Notes: a model not told the origin generated them from the sequence alone. A stretch of DNA of 14,476 nt from CAYLYM01 sp964387645 (GCA_964387645.1 CAYLYM010000100.1:1-14476); one strand, 5' to 3'; shown: positions 1 to 8,310, numbered from the stretch's first letter. Program-made: numbers and translations.

Positions 1-549
1 CGCCTTATATCGTTTTTTTTCGGAATATTTTATCCTAACAAACAAACTGAGAAAGTAATAGAGATAATGTCTGAAATTCAGAAAAAATTTAAAGATCAAT
101 TTATATTCAGGTTCGTTGGTGGGATTCACCCTTATTATGAAGATTATGTTTCTGGCTTCAGAAAAAAAGCCGAAGAACAACTTAAAAAAACAGAGTGGTA
201 TTTGAATTATCCGCTAAATAGAATTCCAGAATTGCTTAAGGATGCTTTTGCCAGCGTTTTGTATTTTCAGGATGGTGCTTCTATAAGGAGAGGAAGTTTG
301 TTAGCGATGTTAGCCAACGGAATCCCCGTTCTGACTAAAAAAGGCATTTATTATCAGGATTTATTAGAAATTGAGGATAAAGGTTTATTCTACCTATCAG
401 AAGATTTAAGCAACCTTGAAAAAATTATCACCGCCCTTCAAAAGGAAAATTTCTACAAAGAGTGTTTCCTGAAATTAAAAAATTTTGCACAAAAATTTTC
501 ATTTAATCAAATTGCCAAAGAATATTTGAAAGTTTTTTATTCGGTATAG
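1..549 (+). CDS. Glycosyltransferase (GT4-like), C-terminal part, cut by window edge
   Basis: The reading frame is open from base 1 to the TAG at 547-549, giving 182 residues with no start in the window, so the 5' part lies outside. An internal ATG at 67 is unlikely to be the true start because coding continues upstream of it (FFFGIFYPNKQ, like the start of the second Rossmann domain in GT-B enzymes). Visible signatures are the IVG-like strand (FRFVGG), a late-domain segment with DGASIRRGSLLAMLANGIP then VLT, which matches the donor-binding region where GT4 enzymes carry the small-residue-rich, 'rrgs..a.l..G.PVvT' motif, and a C-terminal helix with FSFNQIAKEYLKVF, typical of the family's FsW..ia..y ending. 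It would transfer a sugar from a nucleotide donor, probably for a surface polysaccharide or glycolipid. The substrate cannot be told. It converges with the kinase pseudogene on the other strand. Confidence 0.8.
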   Translation, partial: RLISFFFGIFYPNKQTEKVIEIMSEIQKKFKDQFIFRFVGGIHPYYEDYVSGFRKKAEEQLKKTEWYLNYPLNRIPELLKDAFASVLYFQDGASIRRGSLLAMLANGIPVLTKKGIYYQDLLEIEDKGLFYLSEDLSNLEKIITALQKENFYKECFLKLKNFAQKFSFNQIAKEYLKVFYSV

Positions 550-597
550 TATAATAATATAATAGAATATGTTGAGGAATTTTATAAAATTTTACAG

Positions 598-619
598 TCC
601 CGGGCTCGTTTCGCCGGGA
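598..619. repeat. GC-rich inverted repeat between convergent genes
   Basis: TCCCGG at 598-603 and CCGGGA at 614-619 form a 6-bp GC-rich stem with a 10-nt loop in an otherwise AT-rich gap. It lies 48 bases past the glycosyltransferase stop and 120 bases past the ancestral stop of the kinase pseudogene. There is no T-run on either side, so it is not a good intrinsic terminator, although it may still mark transcript ends. The rest of 550-739 shows no convincing gene. Confidence 0.35.
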
Positions 620-739
620 ATATGTTCAAAATCCATATCCGGATCTTTTCTAACTTTTTGAGATCAAAAAATCTTTTTCTAGGTAAATTCTCCTGACAGA
701 TGGATCATTTTTTTATCCGGAATAGAAGTTTATTTTCTG

Positions 740-1905
740 TCAAAAAATTTGTCTATCATGAGGGATCTTTAAACTAAACTTAGTGCCTTTCCCCTCCTGG
801 CTATCGACATGAATAATCCAATGATATTTTTAAACGATTATTTTAACAATGGACAGCCCTAATCCTGTTCCATGATCTTTAGTAGTATAGAAGGGTTTAA
901 AAATATTTTCCAGGTCTAATTGAGGTATTCCAACTTCCTGATCCTCTATTATAATTTCTATAGAGGACTGTGAATCATTTGCATGAGTTTCGTCTGTATT
1001 TTTTGAATAACCATTCTCCGATTTTTTTACTTCTATTCTAATTTCTCCACTGCGGTTCATCGCCTGTATAGCATTTAAGATCAAGTTGATGAGAATTTGC
1101 CGTAATTCATCTGGATTTGCTTTCAGATACAAAGGATCATCAGGTAGATCTAAGTTCAAATTAATTCCTTCCTTACGAGCCCTACTGGTAAACAACAAAA
1201 CGACATTTCGTATTACTTCATTCAGATCGAACTGTTTATGTTGTGGAGGCTTTCTTCTGGAAAAACTCAAATAATTTTCAACAACTGAGTTGAGTCTTTC
1301 AGTTTCTTTCACAAGGATACCAAAGAATTCAGACAATTTTTGGTTTTCGGGTAATTGTTCCTTTAATATTTCAACAGTGCCGCGAATCGAACCCAGAGGA
1401 TTTCTTAATTCATGAGCCATACTGGCAGTTAACTCGCCAACCACGGCAAGACGGTCCGCCAAACGTAATTGTTTTTCCATTTCCTTCAATTTTTCGGATT
1501 GCTCTATGGTCAGTTTTAACATTTTTTCCAACTGTGCTGCTGCTTGCCGAAATCGTTCTTTTTTTTCTTTTTCTTTCTGTGCCTTCAAACCAGTCAAATA
1601 TCCAATAATGTTAAATAACAAAATTTGAAGAAATCGCATTAAATTTGTATCTATCAGACCACCCCACTGTAACATAATGTGAGGAAAATAAATAATGCTG
1701 ATCAATGCAGCAGTTCCCCCCCCTTAATACCAAATTGAAAAGCACCTAGAAGAATGGAAATAAAATAGCTTTGCATATATTTAAGGTGATATTGCTATTT
1801 CATGGTAGGAGTTGTATAATGCAATATAGATATCGCAACAACAAGAAATATAATAACAAACCACCGAAGTAACTGATCTCATCCTTGAGATTTTTCAATG
1901 TTCAT
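740..1905 (-). pseudogene. Membrane sensor histidine kinase, degraded (several stops, frameshift)
   Basis: Read on the minus strand from ATG 1905, the conceptual protein has about four hydrophobic segments (LRWFVIIFLVVAISIL; YMQSYFISILLGAF; the stretch after the frameshift; MRFLQILLFNIIGYL), a charged coiled-coil linker, a HisKA domain with SMAHELRNPLG (phospho-acceptor His), and a HATPase with N box (NLILNAIQA), F box (FKPFYTTK) and G2 (GTGLGLSIV). It is disrupted by a TGA at 1879-1881 (possibly upstream of the true start), a TAG at 1795-1797 where Trp is expected, a frame change at the eight-C run 1716-1723, and a TAA at 830-832. After that TAA the same frame continues for 29 codons of typical kinase C-terminus (HVDSQEGKGTKFSLKIP) to TGA 740-742. 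The G1 box reads DQEVG instead of DxGxG (codon 935-937, Gly to Glu). The longest open piece is 830-1705, beginning only with TTG. A working sensor kinase is unlikely. Confidence 0.9.
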
Positions 1906-1963
1906 ACAGCGAACCCAATATTAACACTGAAAAAAATTTTAACTATTTAGATCAACTCTATAT

Positions 1964-2003
1964 TTATTGTTTCTAAGAATTAGTTCATCTTAAGAAACAA
2001 TAA
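1964..2003. repeat. 15-bp imperfect hairpin in the gap between kinase pseudogene and protease
   Basis: The left arm 1964-1978 and right arm 1988-2003 are complementary over 15 pairs with one bulged T, around a 9-nt loop. Both arms contain TTATTGTTTCT or its complement. It lies 113 bases past the stop of the minus-strand protease and upstream of the kinase remnant. Neither side carries a T-tract, so I do not call it a terminator. It may be a processing hairpin or a leftover repeat. The remainder of 1906-2116 is AT-rich and I see no gene in it. Confidence 0.45.
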
Positions 2004-2116
2004 CTTGTTCTGGCATCAATCAACAAAACTTTAAACAATAGTAAATCTTCAAATAATTATTAAACAAAAAGTTTCACTGAAATATTTTTAAATTTCTTTA
2101 AAGGAGAATGCCAAAT

Positions 2117-3166
2117 CTACTGATATAAATATCTCAAATCGTAACCCTTTTTTAGTAAATGAGGTTGGTTTTTTTTCAAAAAGTCAACAACCGATTCAAT
2201 GGATATAATAAAAGTAATGCCATAATTAATTTGTTTCTCAGTATCTACGTAAATTTCTCCTTTATAGGGGACCCTGGGATCAAAACTTGTTTGATCAATG
2301 TCAGGCGAAGGCTTTAAACTATATTTAAAATTAGCTGAAACAGAAGTGGCAATGCCAACCAATTCAAAATTAGGAACACCATCGCGAATTGCCAAAACTA
2401 TACCACCGCTAAATCCATGGTTAAAAAGTGCATCGATTAAGAATCCGTGATTCTTATCTCTATTTGGCTGACTGACAATGCCCTTAGTGATCATACGATA
2501 GCCTTTTGGAAATCCTAATAGATAAACAAATGAACCCCACTCCAATTCGCTTGCAGATCCTAAAGGATATTCAAATGTCTTTATATATACAGGTGTAGAT
2601 TTTTCAAATTGTTTACCCAGGATGGCGAGGTCCATAGATTTATCTATAGCAAGAATTTCTAATAAACCTCGCTCAGGAAATTCAGCAACAAAATTGTTTT
2701 GACGCTGTTTTATGGAAATACTCTGAATAAAATTGGTAATTCCTGTTTCCGGATTTCTGAAATAAGTAATGGTTGTATCTGGAAAGTCCACAACATGAGC
2801 ACATGTCAACAGCAATACACGATTTTCTCGAAAATAAAGTACTGTTCCTGTACCAATAACAGAATTGTTGTAAACAGTTTCTTTGACGGATTTTTGTAAA
2901 AAAGCACCGTTTTTTAAATCTGAGTAAACAACAGGATTCTCTTTTGTGAATATGTAGCTTTTATAGTAAGCAATAGAGGTTATTTTTCTGATGGTTTCTG
3001 CAATTTTTAACAACTCTGTAGAACCACTTTTGTAAGGAAATTCGCTGTCGTATTTGCCATCGGTTAACGTGGGATACGCCACCCGATAAATACGTTGCGC
3101 ACAACTTGAAAAAATGAATACTATCGAAATAAATATTGCTACAATAAAGAAAGTTTCTATTTTCAT
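2117..3166 (-). CDS. Trypsin-like serine protease, predicted lipoprotein
   Basis: The 349-residue product starts with a basic/hydrophobic signal (about residues 1-21) followed by FSSC, with Cys22 as the likely lipidation site, so it is probably anchored in the envelope facing the periplasm or cell surface. The trypsin fold is shown by the classic triad contexts: LLLTCAHVV (His124), DKSMDLAIL (Asp179) and NHGFSGG (Ser253, where GNSGG is the usual form). The oxyanion Gly and the following strand are kept. Unlike HtrA/DegP there is no PDZ domain. The C-terminal ~70 residues look like a lineage-specific tail. The start is supported by AAAGGAAA seven bases upstream. It stands alone on the minus strand, divergent from the response regulator. 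A stress or quality-control role is possible, but the substrate is unknown. Confidence 0.85.
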   Translation of the reverse strand: MKIETFFIVAIFISIVFIFSSCAQRIYRVAYPTLTDGKYDSEFPYKSGSTELLKIAETIRKITSIAYYKSYIFTKENPVVYSDLKNGAFLQKSVKETVYNNSVIGTGTVLYFRENRVLLLTCAHVVDFPDTTITYFRNPETGITNFIQSISIKQRQNNFVAEFPERGLLEILAIDKSMDLAILGKQFEKSTPVYIKTFEYPLGSASELEWGSFVYLLGFPKGYRMITKGIVSQPNRDKNHGFLIDALFNHGFSGGIVLAIRDGVPNFELVGIATSVSANFKYSLKPSPDIDQTSFDPRVPYKGEIYVDTEKQINYGITFIISIESVVDFLKKNQPHLLKKGYDLRYLYQ

Positions 3167-3190
3167 GCAATTTCCTTTAATTTTTTTATT

Positions 3191-3221
3191 TAATAAAATT
3201 AAAAATAATTTAATTTTATTA
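3191..3221. repeat. Perfect 13-bp A/T-only inverted repeat upstream of the protease
   Basis: TAATAAAATTAAA at 3191-3203 is exactly mirrored by TTTAATTTTATTA at 3209-3221 with a 5-nt loop. It sits 15 bases upstream of the protease ribosome site (3171-3176) on the minus strand, so it could be an operator or a 5' leader hairpin. Because it is only A and T in an AT-rich gap, chance cannot be excluded. Elsewhere in 3167-3457 I see no clear gene. A 15-codon ATG frame at 3385-3432 has poor support. Confidence 0.4.
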
Positions 3222-3445
3222 CAAGAAGAACTATGAGGTTTGTTAAAATGACTTTAAATCTTTCTAGTCTTATCCCCAAATTTATAGAGTAAGATTTTAA
3301 TGTTTACGAGATGTTTTACTTATTGTTTGAGTATTTCTACAAAATAATTTTTTAATAAATTAAACATACAGACTAACAAGGAAAATGAATTTTAAATATG
3401 CCTTGAAAAGGACAGGAATTCTCATAAATTAAAATCAAAATAAGT

Positions 3446-3449
3446 AGGA
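3446..3449 (+). promoter_or_regulatory. Ribosome binding site deciding the response-regulator start
   Basis: AGGA here is only 2 nt from the ATG at 3452 but 8 nt from the in-frame ATG at 3458. The second spacing is normal for Shine-Dalgarno initiation, so 3458 is preferred. Confidence 0.5.
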
Positions 3450-3457
3450 TAATGCGA

Positions 3458-3841
3458 ATGATAAATTTACTTATTGTTGATGATGAGAAAGATGTACTAG
3501 AAACTTTGACCGATGCTTTTATTGTATTCGGACATCAGGTTACTAAAGCGCAAAATGGTCGAGAGGCACTTGAATATTTCAAACATGGTGACTTTGATCT
3601 TGCTATTATAGATGTTGAACTTCCTGTGATGAACGGGCTTGATCTTACAGCAGAAATAAAAAAAATTGAACCTGAATTTCCAGTTATTTTGATTACAGGT
3701 TACTCGCACTTGTATAAACCTCAGGATGTGTTAAGTCTTGATGTGGAGGCTTTTCTGAAAAAACCGATCAACGTTACTGAATTAGTCTCGATAATAAACC
3801 AAATAATCTCACGAAAAAGAACGGGATTAGAAAAGATATGA
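3458..3841 (+). CDS. Stand-alone response regulator receiver (CheY-like)
   Basis: The product is 127 residues and consists only of a receiver domain, with no DNA-binding or enzymatic output domain. All key positions are present (numbered from the upstream ATG 3452): acidic pair in LLIVDDE (Asp10, Asp11), phospho-acceptor Asp54 in AIIDVELP, Thr82 in ILITGY, and Lys104 before Pro in LKKPIN. It should therefore accept phosphate from a histidine kinase and act through a partner. Start 3458 is chosen because AGGA lies 8 nt upstream. The alternative at 3452 adds two residues. Its stop TGA overlaps the ATG of the acyl-CoA synthetase (ATGA at 3838-3841), so the two are very probably co-translated. 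The only kinase nearby is the pseudogene at 740-1905, so its cognate kinase is unknown or lost. Confidence 0.94.
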   Translation: MINLLIVDDEKDVLETLTDAFIVFGHQVTKAQNGREALEYFKHGDFDLAIIDVELPVMNGLDLTAEIKKIEPEFPVILITGYSHLYKPQDVLSLDVEAFLKKPINVTELVSIINQIISRKRTGLEKI

Positions 3842-5946
3842 ATCTTGATGGATTTTTTTATCCCAGATCGATTGCAGTAATCGGAGTCTCTCGGAAGGAG
3901 GGCAGTTTAGGTCGAGTTTTTTTCGATACGCTGGTTAAATTTCAATTTAAAGGAAAGATTTATCCAGTAAACCCCAAAACTGATGAAATTAATGGCATAG
4001 CTTGTTATTCGTCTATTGATAAATTACCTGAAATTCCTGATTTAGCTGTAATAATGGTTCGAAAAGAGTTGGCTTTGGAAGCTGTAGAAGCTTGTGGAAA
4101 AAAAGGTATTCCTAATATTGTCATGATCACGGCCGGTTTTAAAGAAATAGGTGGCGAAGGTTTTAAACGTGAAGAGAAGCTCAGGCAATTAGTCCAGAAA
4201 TATCAAATGAAGATGATCGGACCAAATTGCATGGGAATTATTAATACAGACCCAGAGGTCAACTTAAATGCCAGTTTTTCCCCCACCGAACCGTATATAG
4301 GTAATGTGGCTTTTATTTCTCAATCAGGTGCATTAGGTGTGGCAGTTTTAGAAATGTGTAAAGCTTTACACATTGGATTCTCTATTTTTATTAGTGTGGG
4401 TAATAAGGCAGACCTTACTGATAACGATTTTATAGAATATTTAGAAACGCATCAACCAACAGAAGTTATTACATTATATCAAGAAAGTATTGAAGATCCC
4501 GTTCAGTTTCGAAAAGTTACAACCAAATTAAGCCGCAAAAAACCAATTATTGCTTTAAGAGCCGGGAGAAGTGCAAGGGGCGCTAAAGCCGCCGCTTCAC
4601 ACACCGGGGCAATGGCCAGTTCAGAGCTTGCCGCCGAGGCATTATTCAAACAATGTGGAATTCTACGAGCCAACTCTATTAGTGAATTATTTGAATATGT
4701 CCTGGCGTTTTCGAGCCAACGTATACCAAAAGGTAACCGGATTGCTGTAATCACCAACGCTGGTGGGCCTGCAATCTTGGCTACTGATGCGATTGAATAT
4801 AATAACCTTCGGATGGCCCAACTTAATGAAAGAACCCAAAAACGTTTGCGAGAATTTTTACCAGCCGAAGCCTCTGTTTACAATCCAGTTGATATGCTGG
4901 CCAGTGCCAGCGAGAACACTTATCAGCAAGCTTTAAAAATTGTCCTGGCAGATGAAAACGTAGATGCAATAATGATTATTATCGTCAGACCACCTGTAAA
5001 TACTACACCCAGAATGATTGCCGAGAAATTTAAAGAAATTCTTCTGAATAAAAAAAATAAACCTATTTTCATTGTTTTAATGGCAGATCGAGATCCGGAT
5101 TGCGGGCTTGAAATTTTCCAGGAACTTAAGTTGCCAGTATACGCTTATCCTGAATCTGCAGCACGTAGTATCGCAAAAATGCTTAAATATAAAGAATGGA
5201 AAGAAAAACCGGCAGGTAAAATTCAGAAATTTCAGTTAAACAAAAATAACCTGGATCATATTTTTGTACAGGCTTCTGCAGAAGGTCGCGAATATCTCAG
5301 AAGTCAGGAAATCTTGACAATACTCGAAACTTATGGTTTTCCCATTCCACAGAGTGTTCTGGTTCAATCACCACAAGAGGCAATCCAATTTCGTAAAACT
5401 GTTGGAGGCCCCATTGTTCTCAAAGTGGAATCGGATGAAATCATTCATAAGTCTGATATTGGTGGTGTTCAAGTTAACTTGAATGACCCCGAAGAAATTC
5501 AGGAAGCTTTCGGAGCAATTCTTAATAATGCTGCCAAAGTAACAAAGGCGGATCGAATATTAGGCATCTTGGTACAGGAAATGGTTCAAGGGGCATGCGA
5601 AGTGGCTCTTGGAATGAATAGAGATCCCAATTATGGCCCAATGATCATGTTTGGATTAGGGGGAATTCATATCGAAGTTCTGAAAGATATCAGTTTTAGA
5701 ATTGCTCCACTGACGGATCAGGATGCTAAAGAAATGATCCAAGAGATACGTGGTTTTCCTATTTTACAAGGCGTTCGCGGCAACAGTGGGGCTAATCTCA
5801 ACATTCTCATAGACGCTTTACAAAGGCTATCCCAATTGGCTTTGGATTGGCCTCAAATCCTTGAAATGGATCTAAACCCATTTATTATTTCATCCGAAAC
5901 AAAAAATTGTAAAATTGCTGATGCAAGAATCCGAATTAAAATTTGA
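3838..5946 (+). CDS. ADP-forming acyl-CoA (acetyl-CoA) synthetase, fused alpha-beta form
   Basis: The 702-residue protein has the full single-chain layout of NDP-forming acyl-CoA synthetases. An N-terminal CoA-binding Rossmann domain spans about 1-130 (SIAVIGVSRKEGSLG, then IYPVNPK, MIGPNCMG). Succinyl-CoA-ligase-like domains span about 150-460 with SQSGALG and the phospho-His loop AASHTGAMA (His255). A C-terminal ATP-grasp domain spans about 475-702 with HKSDIGGV (His537, the second His), a GPMIMFGLGG nucleotide loop and EMDLNPF. It catalyses acyl-CoA + ADP + Pi = acid + CoA + ATP in the cytosol, and so can make ATP from acetyl-CoA or branched or aromatic acyl-CoAs. Acid specificity cannot be read. 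There is no GNAT domain, so it is not a Pat-type protein acetyltransferase. It is translationally coupled to the receiver gene by a 4-base overlap. Confidence 0.95.
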   Translation: MNLDGFFYPRSIAVIGVSRKEGSLGRVFFDTLVKFQFKGKIYPVNPKTDEINGIACYSSIDKLPEIPDLAVIMVRKELALEAVEACGKKGIPNIVMITAGFKEIGGEGFKREEKLRQLVQKYQMKMIGPNCMGIINTDPEVNLNASFSPTEPYIGNVAFISQSGALGVAVLEMCKALHIGFSIFISVGNKADLTDNDFIEYLETHQPTEVITLYQESIEDPVQFRKVTTKLSRKKPIIALRAGRSARGAKAAASHTGAMASSELAAEALFKQCGILRANSISELFEYVLAFSSQRIPKGNRIAVITNAGGPAILATDAIEYNNLRMAQLNERTQKRLREFLPAEASVYNPVDMLASASENTYQQALKIVLADENVDAIMIIIVRPPVNTTPRMIAEKFKEILLNKKNKPIFIVLMADRDPDCGLEIFQELKLPVYAYPESAARSIAKMLKYKEWKEKPAGKIQKFQLNKNNLDHIFVQASAEGREYLRSQEILTILETYGFPIPQSVLVQSPQEAIQFRKTVGGPIVLKVESDEIIHKSDIGGVQVNLNDPEEIQEAFGAILNNAAKVTKADRILGILVQEMVQGACEVALGMNRDPNYGPMIMFGLGGIHIEVLKDISFRIAPLTDQDAKEMIQEIRGFPILQGVRGNSGANLNILIDALQRLSQLALDWPQILEMDLNPFIISSETKNCKIADARIRIKI

Positions 5947-6023
5947 ATAGAAATATTTTTTATTTAAATATCAAAAATGCCATTTATTTCTTATTTTTGG
6001 GTTTAATTTCGCTATTTGAATTC

Positions 6024-6029
6024 AGGAAA
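6024..6029 (+). promoter_or_regulatory. Ribosome binding site deciding the M23 start
   Basis: AGGAAA lies 10 nt before ATG 6040. The more upstream in-frame initiator at 6016 is TTG and has no comparable site, so 6040 is preferred. Confidence 0.5.
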
Positions 6030-6039
6030 TTTAGAAAGA

Positions 6040-8310
6040 ATGTTTTTCCTAGATAAATTTTTCTTGAACAGGATAGTTTTATATTTAATATTTGGATCAT
6101 TCTTTATAGGCACTGGAACTTTATTTTCGCAGAAATACATCTGGCCTACCAATGCCAGCCGTTTAATGACCAGTAGTTTTTGCGAATTCCGTCCTCGACA
6201 CTACCATGCAGCTATCGATATTAAAACCTGGAATCGAACAGGATATAAGGTTTTTGCCATTGATAATGGGTATGTTATGCGCGTGCGGGTTTCGGCTTTT
6301 GGTTATGGAAAAGCCGTCTATTTAAAGCTTAGAGATGGTAATATCGTTGTATATGCTCACTTAGAAAGATTTTGGTCTGATCTGGAAAACTATGTGAATA
6401 GATATCGACAAAATAACCAGGTTTATCGGGTTGACTTGCATTTTACTCCTAATCAATTTCCAGTAAAAAGAGGGCAAATTATTGGTTACACTGGTAAAAC
6501 CGGAATTGGTGTACCTCATCTGCATTTTGAGTTACGAAATCCAAAAAATGAACCTATTAATCCCCTCCACTATTATGCTGATCGGATTGAAGATAAAATA
6601 GCCCCGGTTATTTATCAATTGGCCATTTTTCCATTCAATCATCGGGGGCTGATCCAATTCCGAGCGGATACGCTGTTTTATAATTTCGGCAGGACATCTC
6701 AAGCTGTTTTAACAGATACACTGATTATTTCCGGCCAAGTTGGTGTGGCATTAATGATCTATGATCATGCCAATGGTGCAAATAATAAATTTTCTTTTTA
6801 TCGGTCCAAGATGTGGATTGATGATTCTCTGGTTTACCAGAATCGATACGACTCATTCTCTTATGCAGAAACTCACCTTATCGAATTGGATAAGAATTTT
6901 GCCTTTTGGCGGCGGGGACTGGGAATTTTTCACAATTTCTTCCGGAATCCAGGTAACACACTATCCCATTATCTTCAAACTCCTGTAAAAGGAGGAATTA
7001 TTGATGCCGATGTTCTACCTGAAGGCTTCCACAAACTTAAAATTAAAGTAGAGGATTATTGGGGGAATTCTGCTGAGTTACAAATGAATTTTGTAACTTC
7101 TCGGCCTTGGTGGCTTAAAAAAGAAATCGTAAGTAATTTTGAAGACCATGTGTTTCTGAGATTTTACTCCAGCGAGAAAATAGAAAAACTGCGATTCATA
7201 TACAATCAGGGTACAGATAATTGGTATTCATATAACAAATTGGAATTAACCAGCGAAATCCAGAATGAAGATGATTTTATTTACACGCTTTCAATTCCAA
7301 TAGATTCTTCTGAAAATAGAAAAATAACTGGTTTTCAGGCTAAATCCCTATATGGTTCTATTTCTTTTCCCCTTTTTATATCTGATGATCCAAAATTTAG
7401 GAAAAACTTTGAAAAAGACTCTATTTTTATCGAATCATATAAGACTAAAAAAAGTTGGATTGAATTAAGAATTTCTTCAACTCTTCAGAAAGTTGAACAA
7501 TGGTTTTCAGATTTACATAAACATTTCCCGGAAATTTTCTGGTTTCCTATTTCTCCGCATATTTTTGAAATCCATATTCCTGTTAAATTGTATTTCAGCC
7601 CAAATAAAAAAATTCGGTTTTTATTAGAGGGATATTCTCACAGAATAATCCTTGTTCATCCAAAGAAATCAGCGAAAGTTATTTCATCTGATTCGCTTTT
7701 TTGGGCTGAATTCAATCCGGGTTCTTTTTACGAAAAAACGGTGGCTTATATTGATACGCAATATGAAATTCCATTTGAGATGGAATTTTCTCCACCCTAC
7801 CGAAAATATGGTGCAGTTTATGATCTCCAGCCCTTCGATCAGCCGATAAATAATAGTGTTCGAATTTTTTTCGCTTTACCCGATTCTATTAAGCATCTGC
7901 GCGGTTTGGGTATTTATTATTGGGATAGGAAAAAGGGATGGTTATTTTTACCATCTCACCTGGATTCTAGCCGATATGTTTTAGGTGCAGAAGTCACAAG
8001 TTTGGAAAAATTTACTCTTGGGCAAGATACAATCCCACCTGTTCTTATCCCTGCTCAGAAAATCGTCAAAGGAATACTCACCAGTCGAAACGGTATCTTG
8101 ACTTTTATACTTAAAGACGAAATGTCAGGAATTCGAAAAGAATCTCAAATCCAGGTTTATTTGGATGGAAATTGGCATTTGTTTGAATATGATCCAGAAG
8201 AAAGCCTTTTATTTATCCGAATCCCTCAAGGTACCAAGTCGCATTATTTGAAAATTTCTGTTCAGGATAACAGTGGTAATCGAAAAGAATGGCATTTCGA
8301 GGTGAAATAG
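6040..8310 (+). CDS. M23 (LytM-type) metallopeptidase with large beta-rich C-terminal region
   Basis: The product is 756 residues from ATG 6040, with a signal segment (FLNRIVLYLIFGSFFIGTG, probable cleavage near FSQ). The peptidase domain covers about residues 35-180. Zinc ligands are in YHAAIDI (His56 and Asp60, an HxAxD form of the usual HxGxD) and HLHFEL (His162), with the catalytic His160 of HxH and His107 in YAHL. GKTGIGVPH is the usual loop before HLHFEL. These enzymes cut peptide cross-links in peptidoglycan or related glycine-rich peptides in the periplasm. The ~570 residues beyond are unlike standard cell-wall-binding domains, and appear beta-sandwich-rich, with a terminal Ig-like piece (DTIPPVL to SVQDNSGNRK). 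The gene follows the synthetase after 93 bases and precedes the lipoprotein after 124 bases on the same strand. The catalytic residues look complete. Confidence 0.9.
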   Translation: MFFLDKFFLNRIVLYLIFGSFFIGTGTLFSQKYIWPTNASRLMTSSFCEFRPRHYHAAIDIKTWNRTGYKVFAIDNGYVMRVRVSAFGYGKAVYLKLRDGNIVVYAHLERFWSDLENYVNRYRQNNQVYRVDLHFTPNQFPVKRGQIIGYTGKTGIGVPHLHFELRNPKNEPINPLHYYADRIEDKIAPVIYQLAIFPFNHRGLIQFRADTLFYNFGRTSQAVLTDTLIISGQVGVALMIYDHANGANNKFSFYRSKMWIDDSLVYQNRYDSFSYAETHLIELDKNFAFWRRGLGIFHNFFRNPGNTLSHYLQTPVKGGIIDADVLPEGFHKLKIKVEDYWGNSAELQMNFVTSRPWWLKKEIVSNFEDHVFLRFYSSEKIEKLRFIYNQGTDNWYSYNKLELTSEIQNEDDFIYTLSIPIDSSENRKITGFQAKSLYGSISFPLFISDDPKFRKNFEKDSIFIESYKTKKSWIELRISSTLQKVEQWFSDLHKHFPEIFWFPISPHIFEIHIPVKLYFSPNKKIRFLLEGYSHRIILVHPKKSAKVISSDSLFWAEFNPGSFYEKTVAYIDTQYEIPFEMEFSPPYRKYGAVYDLQPFDQPINNSVRIFFALPDSIKHLRGLGIYYWDRKKGWLFLPSHLDSSRYVLGAEVTSLEKFTLGQDTIPPVLIPAQKIVKGILTSRNGILTFILKDEMSGIRKESQIQVYLDGNWHLFEYDPEESLLFIRIPQGTKSHYLKISVQDNSGNRKEWHFEVK

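Noticed and set aside
592..663. Minus-strand frame of 23 codons (with DPDMDFEHIPGE) just downstream of the kinase pseudogene
   Set aside because: It looks faintly coding, perhaps a remnant of another gene, but is too short, has no start with a ribosome site and I cannot assign it.
3385..3432. 15-codon ATG frame with nearby AAGGAA upstream of the response regulator
   Set aside because: The ribosome site is only 1-2 nt from the ATG and there is no other support.
3838..5946. Pat-type protein acetyltransferase
   Set aside because: The domain order fits but there is no GNAT domain and the length matches the plain synthetase.
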